This document shows, piece by piece, positions 36,570-48,900 of a stretch of 64,000 nt of DNA. Location of the stretch: positions 935,804 to 999,803 of the forward strand of contig PTFA01000311.1 of assembly GCA_003342895.1 (NCBI GenBank), in the 5' to 3' direction. The first letter of the stretch is position 1. The number at the start of each line of letters is the position of its first letter. The position numbers were made by a program, and so were the translations under genes. The DNA comes from Casuarius casuarius. Taxonomy: Eukaryota; Chordata; Aves; Casuariiformes; Casuariidae. The notes beneath the pieces are model-generated. The model saw nothing but the letters and a program-made list of their open reading frames with translations, was not told the origin of the DNA and did no database searches.

Positions 36570-38419
36570 TTCCATGTTACTTGGCCAACAGAGAATGAGT
36601 CATTTGTTGTTATTTTCATTGCTCAAACTTGCATCCTCTACTTGCAGAGGCAATTAAAAAAGTATAAATGCAAGCATATGGATTGTATTGAAGTTCAAGT
36701 CCTGTTTTAGCTCGTGTGTAGCTATATTAGGAGTAACCATTTAACTATACCTTCAACTATGATATCTGTATGTCAAATGGAAATAGACATCAAGATTGCT
36801 TTTGTCAATACATCTTGCTGCATCAATCGCCTGTAACTTGCACTTTCCTGTCACCATGAAAAAGGGACAGTGTAGAAATCTTAAGTGCCAATGGATAGAA
36901 GCACCAGCTACCATAGTTCATTCCAGGTACATGGACATGAAAATTGCTTCCATCTCATTAATTATTGGGTCCTAACAGTTTCCTTGAATTTTAAGGCAGC
37001 GTTCACAAACTGCTGATAGGCATACTTCCCTATACCTGAAGGGACCTGAACTGTTTGGCTGAAACAAATTTTCAAGGGCTCCAACATCTTTTTTACTGTG
37101 AAAAAGAAAAGATAGCCATGTTTGTAGCCTAATTATTTCAGCATCAAAATTGCATTTTTTTAATCTTGCAAATGCTACAAGTGTTTCATAGAGTAGAATG
37201 TTTCCAGTTGCCAACCCTGCAAACTCCCCCTGTGACTTTGCATGCATAAAATCTAATTCAGTACATAGTGCCTAGTACGGAGGCACCTACATTTGTCAGC
37301 CAAGCATTTACGGAGCTCTCTATAGTCCATTTGCAACTGCATTTACCAACATGCTCACTGAGCATACAGACAAACACTAGATCCTTACATAACATGCAAT
37401 TTACCTGTAAGTGCTGCTTAGCTCAGTAATGACCAAGGGAAAGGAGGGAGAAAACCAAAGAGGTTGCACTTTGATCTGCTGTGCTGAGTTCTATCAAAAG
37501 CATGGAATAGGTGAGGAAAAATAGAAGAGGGGAAAAAAAGAGGGGGGAATAAAAGCTTACATAATAATGCGAGTGAGACTTGGTCATTACAGGTGATTTA
37601 TATGTATCCAGTTGGATGTGGGTTAAGCTGTTCTGTTAGACAAAGAAAGGAAAAGAGAAACCAGCACGCGCGCATACACACGCACAGAATCTCTAATGCC
37701 TTAGACCAGGCTCAAAACAAAACTATTAAAAAATATCAGGATTCACATGAGGTATTGCAAAACAACTTTAAAACATCTAGAAGACCATACTTCTTTCATC
37801 CACCTCAGATGAGATTTCTTGCTTAAAGTCTGGAAACAAATTGCCATATTGGAGTCCCACTAGAATTAATTGTGCTGGAAGCTGTTCAAAAGTATTCTAA
37901 CACTTAGATTAGTGAAACAAAGATACTCTTACATTTAAAATAAGCTCATGGCCTCAATTGCCTCGATTACATTGGAATATTGAGGTTCTCTATGGTGATC
38001 AGTCCAAGCTTCTTTCAGAATTACTTCATGGCACCTACAAGAACTGAATCATGAAGTATCCAGGAGAAAGCAGAGTCCTAAAAAAGCCTGTGATTCATTC
38101 TACAGTGAGCTATTATTTCAGGAGGTCTGAATACTATTACTAGCATTCAGGATTATCAACCTGTTTTTGTCAACTCTGAAACAAAAAGAAGTCTTATTCA
38201 TAGTTGCGATGCTAATAGGTTTACAAATTGGTAGAACTATTACAAAAATGGTTGGAGTTTTGCAACAGTGGTCACCAGAAGTAACCGAGGTGTATGATGT
38301 ATTTATCATTTTCTGAATATTCATGTCCTTTGGTTAGCCTGGCTCAGTACCCACATAAACCTGAGGGACCTTCTTGTATCAACTTTGATAGGCTTGAGAT
38401 AGAGCCTTTATGTTTTTTG

Positions 38420-38441
38420 TTTTTTTTTTTTTTTTTTTTTT
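38420..38441. repeat. T22 homopolymer
   Basis: Twenty-two T in a row, preceded by TGTTTTTTG. Confidence 0.95.
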
Positions 38442-39614
38442 CTCTAAATGAACATCAGTGTCAGAATGACAGTACTGTCTATGTTTCATGAGGAGTGGTT
38501 CACCGAGTCCTGTTTTCAGAAGTGCAGCAACCATATTATACACTGTATTTCTTAGGAGTGCATCAAATTATCAGACTTCAAAGAAATGAAGAAAAATTAT
38601 ATGAAGAAAAAAGCCTTCACCTGTAAATAGGTTTAAAGCTTTACAAATAACTCATCGTTGTATCACTATTGCCCTCCTTTCTGGTATTTTGGTGCTGCAA
38701 GTGGTGCAAATTAAGAGAAGAAAGCCGATCTGCAGGCAGAAACTAACTTACAGAGTTCATTTGAAGTTTCAGAAGGACTCTATAGAAGCCCCTCAAAACA
38801 TAAATGGAGACCTTCAAATAAAAATGTGAAAGGAATACATCTCCCAGCCAAGTCATCTTCCTTCACCAGTGGAGACTGCAGGATGACTTATGGACATTAG
38901 CCAATTGCCACTGCTATTAGCTGTCTGCGTTTCTTCTGTCGGACCGTGAGTGACAGAAATCCCAAACTGCACAGTGTGCCTGTGCATTGGGAAGGAATGT
39001 AGGAAGCAGCAGCAAGTGTCTTACCTGTGTCTATTGAAACAACAGTCAAGGCATGACCTTAACCTTGGCAGTTTCTAATTAATATTCTGAAAGCAGGGGG
39101 AAAAAATTACCCAATCCATTTAAAGATGAAAATTAGAAAGGTGTTCAGGCTGCAAAGCTAAAATTTCAAGGTCCTCACAGCTGGGAGGAGTGGATCTGAC
39201 GATCCTTTAGAGTCAGCATCAGGGATCACTGATGCACAAGCACAGGACAGATTGAAGAGGTCTGTGCTTAATCATATGCCATAGAACGAACAAAACGGAA
39301 TGGACCAGAGAAAGAAATAAACCTCCTCTGCAGACAAATGGATTTCAGCCTACCTGCTTTTTGTACTTCTCTCCATAACTCCAGAAAGCTGGTGCTTTTC
39401 CATGGCTCTGAAACTGTCACTGAATTGATTGCCTCAGTTGCCAGGGAAACCAAGAGAACGATGCTAACAGATACCATTTAGGACACGGAAAAGCTTAACA
39501 AATAAAACTGTTTGACATGAAAAGCATGGTGTCACAAGTTAGTTAACAGCTATATTGAGTCTTAGCACAGAAAAGGGAACTGGCTGGGATTTTTTTCCTT
39601 TTCTTTCATCCAAC

Positions 39615-39631
39615 TTTTTTTTTTTTTTTTT
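39615..39631. repeat. T17 homopolymer
   Basis: Seventeen T in a row, with no recognisable element next to it. Confidence 0.95.
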
Positions 39632-40092
39632 AAACATGAGATATTTACTGCTTTATACATTCTGACTGGTTTGACTGTCAGCATTGCTCCATAGTGACTT
39701 TTCCAGCTTTATTTCAAAACAGAATAGTTAGCTTAAACACCAAGAATCATTCCAATTCTAAGCAGTGGAGTATAAGCTCTTTAAAAGCATTACACAACAT
39801 GCAAAATAGGAATCGAGTTTGAGAATGCTCTCCAGAATTTAGAATTTAAGTGAAAGACACTTGATTTAAGATGCTTCCACCTTTGCTCTCATAAACTAAG
39901 TTATGGAAGATGTGTGATATAAGATGTGGCAGATCTCATTAATTAAACCCTACATGTCATAAATCATTATACTCTCAGGAACCTACGTTTGTATAAGAAT
40001 TTATATAGGGGGAATCCTAAGCTTTCTTGGCAATCATAAAAGGACACTAAAAAACAGTTCAGGGCATATCCAATACAAAATCTCAAAATGGC

Positions 40093-40132
40093 TTGCATGC
40101 TTTTATAGCATGCAACTGTTTTATAAAAGCAT
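40093..40132. repeat. Overlapping inverted repeats
   Basis: Two competing stems share sequence. TTGCATGC (40093-40100) pairs with GCATGCAA (40108-40115) over a 7-base loop. ATGCTTTTATA (40097-40107) pairs with TATAAAAGCAT (40122-40132) over a 14-base loop. Both are perfect; forming one excludes the other. Confidence 0.9.
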
Positions 40133-41366
40133 CCTTTTTATGCTTTTTGTTGGATTACTTCATCTGATTAAAAAAAAATTCTTAAAATGCAAAAAAGTAT
40201 ATGGGAACTGTAGATTATTTTGTCCTTTTCCACAAGCTATATGTTCACAGCATGAGTCATATATATCAAAAGCAACTGCACAAATCTGAACTCATACCAG
40301 AGTAAAGGAGCAAACTCTAGGCATATACTTATTTACAGAAGGCTTGAGGAGATATTTCTGCACTGGAGTCATAGATGACCTGTACTCTGACACCTCCTTG
40401 CCATGGAAACCTCCCTTGCATCCCTCGTGGTCCCTGCCTGCCACAGCTCCTACAGACTTGTGGCCCCTCCTTCTGGGCAGGCAGCAGCCCCTGGCAGGAC
40501 CAAAGCATATTTAACCCTGCTTGGCACTTCCAGTTAGAGGAAGGTCCAGGAAGGGAGATTTTAGGCTTGCTGTACTTGACTAAAAATCTTCTCCCACATG
40601 ACATTCTCATGCACACAGAGGTCTCTACAACACACTGCCTGTCATGTCTTATTGCTTAATTAGTATTACATAGAGGTAATTACAGGAGCCAGTGCCCTTC
40701 TGTGCCAGATATGGGGGTTGGTGAGATGGAGGGAAATTCCAGCCAATTAATGAGAATTCATTCCCAGGGGAAAGCCTTTTTACAGAGGCTAAGTAAGGAC
40801 AGAGTTCATAAGTTGCACCCAAAACAAAAAAGGGCAGGGGGGAGGAAGGTTGAAATCGGTGGAAGAGACAGGGAAGTACAGGCTCTACCTGAACAGGCAC
40901 TGCAACAGGAGAAATGATTTCCAGCTTCCCCTTTTCCTGATACTGGGAATCTTGGCCAGCTGTTTCAGCTTTCACTGGTGGCAAAGCCTACAGAGTCTGA
41001 ACATGACTGCCAGGAAGCTCTGCACTAATGACAGTCCCACGACTCAAGATCAAGTAGCGCAGAGTGGCCCAGGACTGCTTCCTATTAGGAGGGCTGTTCT
41101 ATACATCATCACTAAGCACTTCCTACCCGTTATCCCAGCCCAAAGCATCAGGAAGACTGGAGGAGACATTTCTGCACTGCCACCAAGGTTACAACTCTCT
41201 GCGTAACAGAGTAATTATTTCCTCTTTCCGTTGCACCCACTCCTCTGCTTCAGACTCTCTGCTCCAGAATCATACTTCTCTTTAAGCCTGGAAAACTATT
41301 GCCCTTTCCCCATATGGTAATTAGAAACAATGACCTAAAATAACAGGAAATAGAGGATTAAGCAAA

Positions 41367-41416
41367 TTGATTAGAAGAAATACTGGACAAGTTGATTAGA
41401 AGAAATACTGGACAAG
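41367..41416 (+). repeat. Perfect 25-bp tandem duplication
   Basis: Two adjacent copies of a 25-base unit beginning TTGATTAGAAG (41367-41391 and 41392-41416) are identical. This suggests a recent event or misassembly. Confidence 0.97.
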
Positions 41417-44400
41417 AGTCCTGAACACCATCCAGATATAGAATGTTAAAAATCACATACAGAGCTTTTTCATGGGTATGTTCTGTTGGCAGACATTGAC
41501 CTTCGGTGATATTTCAAAACAAAGACTAATCGAATTATCCCCAGTGTTTATTCTCCATACAAGCACACAATTTCATTTCCAGAAGGATATCTCAATTTTG
41601 CCCAGTCTGCGGACAATAAACATTGCAGGCTCTCAAGATATACAGATTTGAAGCAATTTGAGTGTGAGACTGTTAGCATCACTGTTTAAGTGAAAGAAAA
41701 ATAAAGCTATGACATTTTCAAGTTGGCTCTAGGTAAAACACTTAAAGAAAACACCTTCCCACTACTGCCCTTTGCTGCTGTTCACCTTTCAGTCTCCTCT
41801 GTGGCCTCAGGAGAGAAAGCTAAAAACATTAGATGTTCCTGACACTTTTATAGCTTGTAAAATTTAAATAGCTCTCCTCTTGGTCAAGAAGGATTCTTTT
41901 TTTATTATTATTATTAGTCCCAGCACTGAAAATTAGCCCACTCCAATTAAGGCTTCAACAAGAAGTAATGTCTCCCTTCAGGGAATACACTGACATTTTA
42001 AATTAAGAAACATTCCTGCTAACAAGCCTATAAATCTTCCCAATTAACTGTGTTTTCCACTAGTTTATGAGTCTTCTATTCAATTTGATAATTCTAATCT
42101 CCTGATGGGTGCAGGGAAGGACAAGACCTCTTCAGAAGTAGTTTTCCATTTCTTACAGCAAAAGGGGATACCAGCTCCCTCACTAACAATATTTTTATTT
42201 GATGCATCTGAGCTAAATGGCACCTCAAAAGGTACAAAAAGCCTGTTAGGGGCAGATATGCCTTGATCCCACAGCTCTCACACAAATTGGGCCATGGGGC
42301 CAGGGAAATTACTTACATTAAGCAAAATGCAGACCTAGAGCAGCGAGATTAAGACTATGAGCATCCTCCTGTGGCAATGTAAAAATCAGGAGCCTGGAAG
42401 TGCAGCATTTCACACACAAGCAAAGCTTTTCACAGAGAGCACAGTTCCCTCTCTACATCCTCTACCATACTCTGACCTTGTCTTTTACTGACACCTTCTT
42501 CCTTGATCCATCCTCAGTGACACATTGAAAAGCCTGGATAGTTTTCATTCTTGTCAGGCATATTTATCACTCTCCATAAAGAATCTTCTGTTTGAGCAGC
42601 TCTAGAAACAGTGTTAAATGACTATCTCACAGGAACACTTTGCATACTTTTTCTTCAAGGGTTATTCTTTTCATAACCAAAGCTTTTAAGGAACAAATAC
42701 ATGGCCTGTCTCTTAAGAAATATCGAAGAACAGTTCTTGGTGATGCCTAGTGAGGTGGGCTAGAGAAAAAAAGCTAGTGCAAGCACACCTGTCAGTGATA
42801 CTAGATTACCTTTCTTCCCAGAGTATACATGAATTTATCACCATTAAGAAGGTAGCGGCTGAAGGAAGAGTTAAACAGGAGAGAGAAAATAGACATGAAA
42901 ATAATGATGAGCAATAAAGACTTCAAGGTGGGGCAGGGGGGAGAATATACAAAGAGAGCCCTGCCTTTTTTGAAAAATGGTTATCAAAAGCCACCATCCC
43001 TAGTTAGAAGAGGCAAGCAAGGGTACTGCCTGACGCAGCACAAACACAAAGCCACCTGAAACACCACCTTGGTTAAGGGAGCGTGATAAGTCACAGAGCA
43101 CGAGATGCAGTCATTACAGTAGGGTACAACAATATGTTCAGATGTATGATGTCAGGTACCAAATGAGAAGTGGCTCATAGCTCCCAGGGAAGGTAGCTAA
43201 TATAAAAGTGGAAGAATTGTCCTCTGTCAAAGCATGGTTTACTGTCACTCTCCTGCTTTCAGGAAATATTGTTTTCTGATTTGGGGTGGGTGGGTATTAG
43301 GACTCTGAAAGAAAACAAATCAGTCTAAAACTAATGTTAGGGAAGATCATTATGAAGTTTAGAACAGTGTTCTTCACTTCAAAATCTTTACATCAAATGG
43401 CAGTCAAAAGGAAGTCAGATTGATGCCCTTTGCCTTACACCTAAGGATGCTGCAGGCACCCTCCTGTGTGTTTATTCACACAGCTACGAGCAACAGCATC
43501 TCCTGGCGAAGGGAGAGCCTTTGCACCCTACTACTTCATCTCACTCCATGAGTGGCATATTGTTTTGTGCCTGGATTTCTCGGTCACACACAGGCACAGA
43601 GCTAATACTCTTCTTCCATTATCAAAGCTCAAGCAGTTGACTAACACAAACAACTCATGCATGAAACCTACTCCTCAGGTATAAGATGACCTTAGAGAGA
43701 CTCCTCATCACATACAAACACGTGTTCAGGCCTTCAGGCCATAGCAGCAACCCCATTACCCTTGCCTTATCTTTCTTATCCACTCAGCCATCTGCATCAG
43801 TGCATAGTTCAGATTCCTACACTCTTACCACCCCACACACATCACCAACAACCATCCAGGGTGGGAGATCTGCCGTTCACACAAAGAAAACAGAGGGACA
43901 GAAGAGAAACATCGAGTATTTTCAGCAACACAAATGCATGCACAGAAAGAGATACAGTAGGTAAAGGAAACAAGTAAGGTAAAGTAACAGCGACTGCCAA
44001 CACTAATGATGAAACCAGGAAGATGGTGTAGGATGTCTGTACATCACACCTCCCAACACAGATACCCAAGGGTGCTCTCAAACTCCCTGAGGTCAGAACA
44101 GCAGAGCCACAACAGCACACTACTCTGCTCACGCTTAACCTTACCAAAAGGACTGTACCTCACCATATCTTGCAGATATTGCCCCAGAGCCCACGTAGTT
44201 ACCCTACTTGTTCACTGAGGGGTTTGGGGTAATTTTTACTCCAGGCCCAGGGTACCACACACAAGGCTCTCGAACGGACTGCCCCATTCTGCCAATGTTC
44301 ATTAACGCTTCCAAGCACTTCTGCAGTCCCCTGGTTCACCCAGCTCTGGCCTCTGTCCTGTGAGCCCTCCAAACCATTTGCAGCAATAGTAAAACTACGC

Positions 44401-44763
44401 TAGGCCTTGGATACAGACTTTACCAGGAACAAGAGTAAGGCATTCTACAGTAAGACTATAATAGCATAAACTAATTAGAATAAATAAGATGTCTTGGAAA
44501 TTTGTAACAAAAAGTAAATCATTTAGCATTTAATTTAGGTTCAAGTTGCATGTCTTTACAGTTCTAGTCACACTTAGTGCCAGAAGGGCCATGATGTCAA
44601 AAAGACATCCTGAGAGGAAGGAGTTATTAATACGGTACAAATCTGTGCTAACACAACCTCATGCTGTGGGATTAGAAGTTGTTAGCATCTGTCTTGGCTC
44701 ATAAAGGACTGCCCCTTAATTTACAGCCACACAGGCACAAACAAAACACTTCATAAAAACAGT

Positions 44764-44862
44764 ATTGCCAATTTTACAGGAAGAGAAACAGAAATTGTTT
44801 TCCCAAAGATATTGTCCCAGGGAGACCTGCACAAACAGGTCCTCCCAATAAAAATGCAGTAC
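44764..44862 (-). repeat. Ancient MIR/CORE-SINE-like fragment
   Basis: The plus strand reads GCCAATTTTACAGGAAGAGA, then TTTTCCCAAAGATATTGTCC, then GGAGACCTGC, following the antisense MIR-type order ('ccattttacagatgaggaaac ... cttgcccaaggtcac'). Diverged; matched by eye. Confidence 0.45.
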
Positions 44863-45931
44863 AACAGTGTAGCCTTTGCAGACCAAAAAGTACTAGTCCA
44901 TCATGATCAAGAATAATGGCCCTGTGCTGATAGATCTATAGGCACTACAGCTTGACCTCAGACTAGGAAGTAAAAAGAAAAAAAGTATCCCTTCCTGAGA
45001 AGGGTAGGGTTACTGGAAAGGCAAGTAGCAAAGGAAACTAATGCTTCTGCAAACCTGTAACTCGGATGCTGGATTCAGATAGTCCTAAGTCTGTCTGTTT
45101 GCCAGGGTTGCTCTGAAGGGCATCTCTGTCTGGAAGATCCTGGACACACAGAACTACAGAGACCCACATTAAGATCTCACAGAAAATTTCATTCCAGTAA
45201 CAACAGAAAAACGTCACCAGCTAAGCGGCTTTGTGTTTATAAAGCCTCTAACGCTTAATTAGGTCTGTTTATCTCCCTGCATAATTGTTGATCTTAATGC
45301 AGCTTCTCCTATTGATCACGCTGCAGCAACTACTATTGCCACTGTATAAAAATCTGTACAGTGATAGAAACCTTTCCACACATGAACCAAAGTGAGAGCG
45401 TTTGCCTCATTAGTCAGGAAACACTGTCATGCTCTAATTGGTTCAGAAGAAGAGGCAAAAAATAGATAACATATGGCTCCACTCTTACAGAATTGTTTAG
45501 TTCAAGAAAAAAGAAAACACATTAGCTTATGTTTCCATTACTGTCTAACAGAAAATCTCTACACATTTGCTGAACATTTACCACCTCTTCTAGAGACACA
45601 GACAGCATCTTTTATAGGTCCAGTTTACTCTGTACTCTGTTGAATGCGATGAAGTCTCTTAAGACACTAGCAGGGATGTCAGCACTTGCCAAGAAAACTT
45701 AGAAGAGCTCCTACTGTCGGGGGGGAAGAGAACAGGAAAGTGGGCAAAAACATTTGAGCATTATCAGAAGAAGTTATTTGAATGAATGGAGTTAAGCATG
45801 AAACATGGAGCCTACACACATAATTGCTAGGTTTTACTCAACCAATAATTCACAAAACCTAAAATTCTGTACTCACTACCAACATAGGTAATTTCAGAGA
45901 ATGTGAGAATAACCACAAGCAAATAGCTTCC

Positions 45932-45947
45932 AAAAAAAAAAAAAAAA
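45932..45947. repeat. A16 homopolymer
   Basis: Sixteen A in a row, with no associated element recognised. Confidence 0.95.
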
Positions 45948-48900
45948 GGTTACTCATCCTCAAGCCTTTATTAGTTGTCTTAGACCCAAAGGCAGACCAT
46001 GAATGTGTTCCTTTGCTAGTTAATGCAACTATGGCTATTATAAATCCAACAGAAAAGAATCATGCAGAATATAGGTTTCTTGTTAATCATTACAGCAATT
46101 GCAATACCAAGAGTTGTTTCATGAACCAAATATAGCAAGTGTAGTCTTCAAAATTCTAATTTTGCCTGGATAGGGGAGGGGGAAAAAGATAAAATGAACC
46201 ACAGACTGTATATTGACTCTGAATAATTGCTTGGTGAGACATCACCCAGCATGCAGGGACCAGGACGAGACTCTGGTTCCCACTACCCCTGCCATGAGGC
46301 TCGAGGGAGCCACAGTACATTGCAGGAGTTGTTGGACCTGGTTAAGGTTGGGGGGACACCAAGGGTATGGCACACGTCCCTCACCATGACCAAACCAAAT
46401 GGAAGCTAAATTAGCTTAATGCCATGTGCTTTGAAGAGGTCCTTCCATTTTCTCTTTTCCTCATGTCAGAGGCCCTTACAATCAAAAAAGGTTTTTTGAA
46501 AGCTGCATGGGAAGCAGATATACAACATAACTTATCTCACCTCTAAAGTCACCCCAAGTCCCTCCATTGATCCCAAGTTGCACAGCCTCACCTCAGCAGA
46601 AAGGTTAGAGTGCCATTGTAGGAGGTGGAGGGGAGAGCAGTCCCTCCCCAGGCAGCCTACTTCCTTTGGAAACAGATATATTTTACAGGATTATATGTTT
46701 ACCCTTAGTGCTTCTCAGGAAAAGCTGCAAATTCCCATGACTAACCTCCAACCCTAAAATGGAAAAGGGATGAACAGAGGGCAGAGTAGAAGTGTCACAG
46801 AGTTCTCAGATGTCCTAGTCCACGGCTAACACCCAGAACTGTTCCTTACATCACAGATCTACTGATAACCATCTAGCCTATGGAAGTTTTTAAAATAAGG
46901 AGTGGAAAAAGGTGGCATGCATCCCATTTCTTAGTACTACAGGTGGCTGCAACTTTGGAGACTCATAAGGCTCTTTCATTTCATTTACCCCCTTCTTTTC
47001 CCCACTAAAAGTGTCCCCTCCTGCTGAAGCAAACAACTGATGTTTTCTCAGCATTCTGACTTCAGTGAGTCTGTCAGCTGAGGCAAGCGTCATGCAAGAG
47101 CTAAGAACTTAATGTTTGCAAATACATTGGGAGTGTCTGAGCCACATTCTTCCAAAATGCACTCACATTAGCATTGCTCCTAAGCTGTAGGAAAAAATAA
47201 TAATAATAAAAAACCCCACACATTTGCAAGTTCCCAGACCACTCCAGCACTCACCACCTCACAGCTAGATCAAATAGTCTAAAATAATCTGTAAAGCAGA
47301 GGAATTACATGGGTGCCACAGCCAGAAGACCTGTCTGTGGTGAGCATACTCCCTATCACATCCACCCATTCAGGACAAAAGCCATCCTAGGCTCCTGCTG
47401 TTCTCAGTCCTTTTTCCTGATCTGGCAACCATAGCAGGGACCATCCCAGGTTCCCCCACAGACAGGTGACTTGTACCTGACTGTCAGTCAGCATTAATTT
47501 CCCTCCACCTTTCCTTTTATCCTGTGCACTGAAAAAAGTCTCCCTGCCTGGGAGGATCTTAAAAACTGAAGAGGTATTCAAAGAGCCAAGCAGCAGAGAA
47601 ACAGTATCAGCTAGCCTAATTCTCTTCCCATAGGCCACTTAAGGTTCTGCAGCTTCTCCTGCTGCAGTCCTTGGAGGAGTTTTCCTCCCTCTGCTGTGGT
47701 CACAAGCGACCTGACTGATGTAAATTCTGTCTCTTCCCAGTGCACATTCATTTGCTCTCAGCTACAATGTTTTATCTCCTTTGGCTTCTCTTATTTTCTT
47801 GCCCTTGTCTCCACAGCATTTGCCACAGTAGAAGCAAGGCTAATTTGAGCAAGAGTGGGAGGGAATGAGCGTTCTTGAACTCCCAGTGCTTTTATTCACT
47901 CTGGGCACTGGGCCTTCATCCCCCATCTGCTCACCTCCCCATGTGAAGAGCATGTTTAGTGCACCAGGTCTTCCAGAGCTGCGGATATAAAAGTGTCTTG
48001 GCCTGGAAAGAAATCAAAAATGCCACTTTCTCATTCTTGTGCATATTCAGTCAGACATGCCTGGACTCTTTTCTCTTTTCACACATTTTTACGCTTAATG
48101 AGGACTGCAACTTGATCTCAAGGTTCATTTTTATACAAGGGATAATGACCATATCTCACAGGAAAAGAGGAAGCAATATAGCAAGAAAAGGTGAAGAACA
48201 AACAACAAAACAAAAATTTCATATGAGAAGTTTTCAGTTCTCCTGCAAATAATCACCAGGAAGAACTGCCCTGTCTTACACCAGCAAGCATGAAGCTTGC
48301 TAGCACAACACTTCACACCTCCAGAGGTAAAATCCTTCACTTCCCCCACTTCCCTTGGGCTGAAATGTTGCAAAACAGGTCTTCTTCGCCCCAGTGCAGA
48401 CTCAGAACTATATTTACGTTTAAAAGAAGAAAAAGTGCACTAAATCTTTCTTATTTCTTGCAAAACCCAGTCAAGAAGAGTAAACATTAACTACATTCTG
48501 GGCAATGCTCTCCTTTGGTCTATTAAGATTCCACTATAAAGTTACCAAGAAGAGCGATCTTTGTTCCCACTTCCTTTCCTCAAAATAAATTAGAAGAAGA
48601 GCTGTGAAAAAGAAGAGAAGTAGTGACTCAACTGACTTCATCAGGGAAATATTTGCACTTGCCCAGACAGACTGACTAGATCCTGTTACTGGAAGCTTTA
48701 ATAAAAAGGACAGCATGTCACACACACTTCTTGTCAAGATTTGAGACAAAAAATAAACAGATGCTACACTGAAGGGTGCAAGAGATGTTATTTCACATTA
48801 AAACCTTAAACTCTGAAATTAAAACAATAACCCTCAAAGCAGAAGGTGCTGTATCATTATTATAACTTCTGAAACCAATTCATTATTGCCATGGAGCTTG

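Larger units (their letters stand above)
35305..41366. other. Non-coding AT-rich sequence, no CR1
   Basis: No gene or transposon recognised. It contains T-runs at 38420-38441 and 39615-39631, a short CA repeat at 36550-36569, AT-rich stretches near 36100-36195, and a nested hairpin-forming block at 40093-40132. The open frames in the somewhat GC-richer patch 40330-41290 overlap on both strands and match nothing I know. Confidence 0.45.

Noticed and set aside
40329..41285. Overlapping open frames on both strands in a less AT-rich patch
   Set aside because: Composition effect; no recognisable protein.
43466..44218. Run of overlapping open frames on both strands
   Set aside because: Short, mutually overlapping and without any family match.
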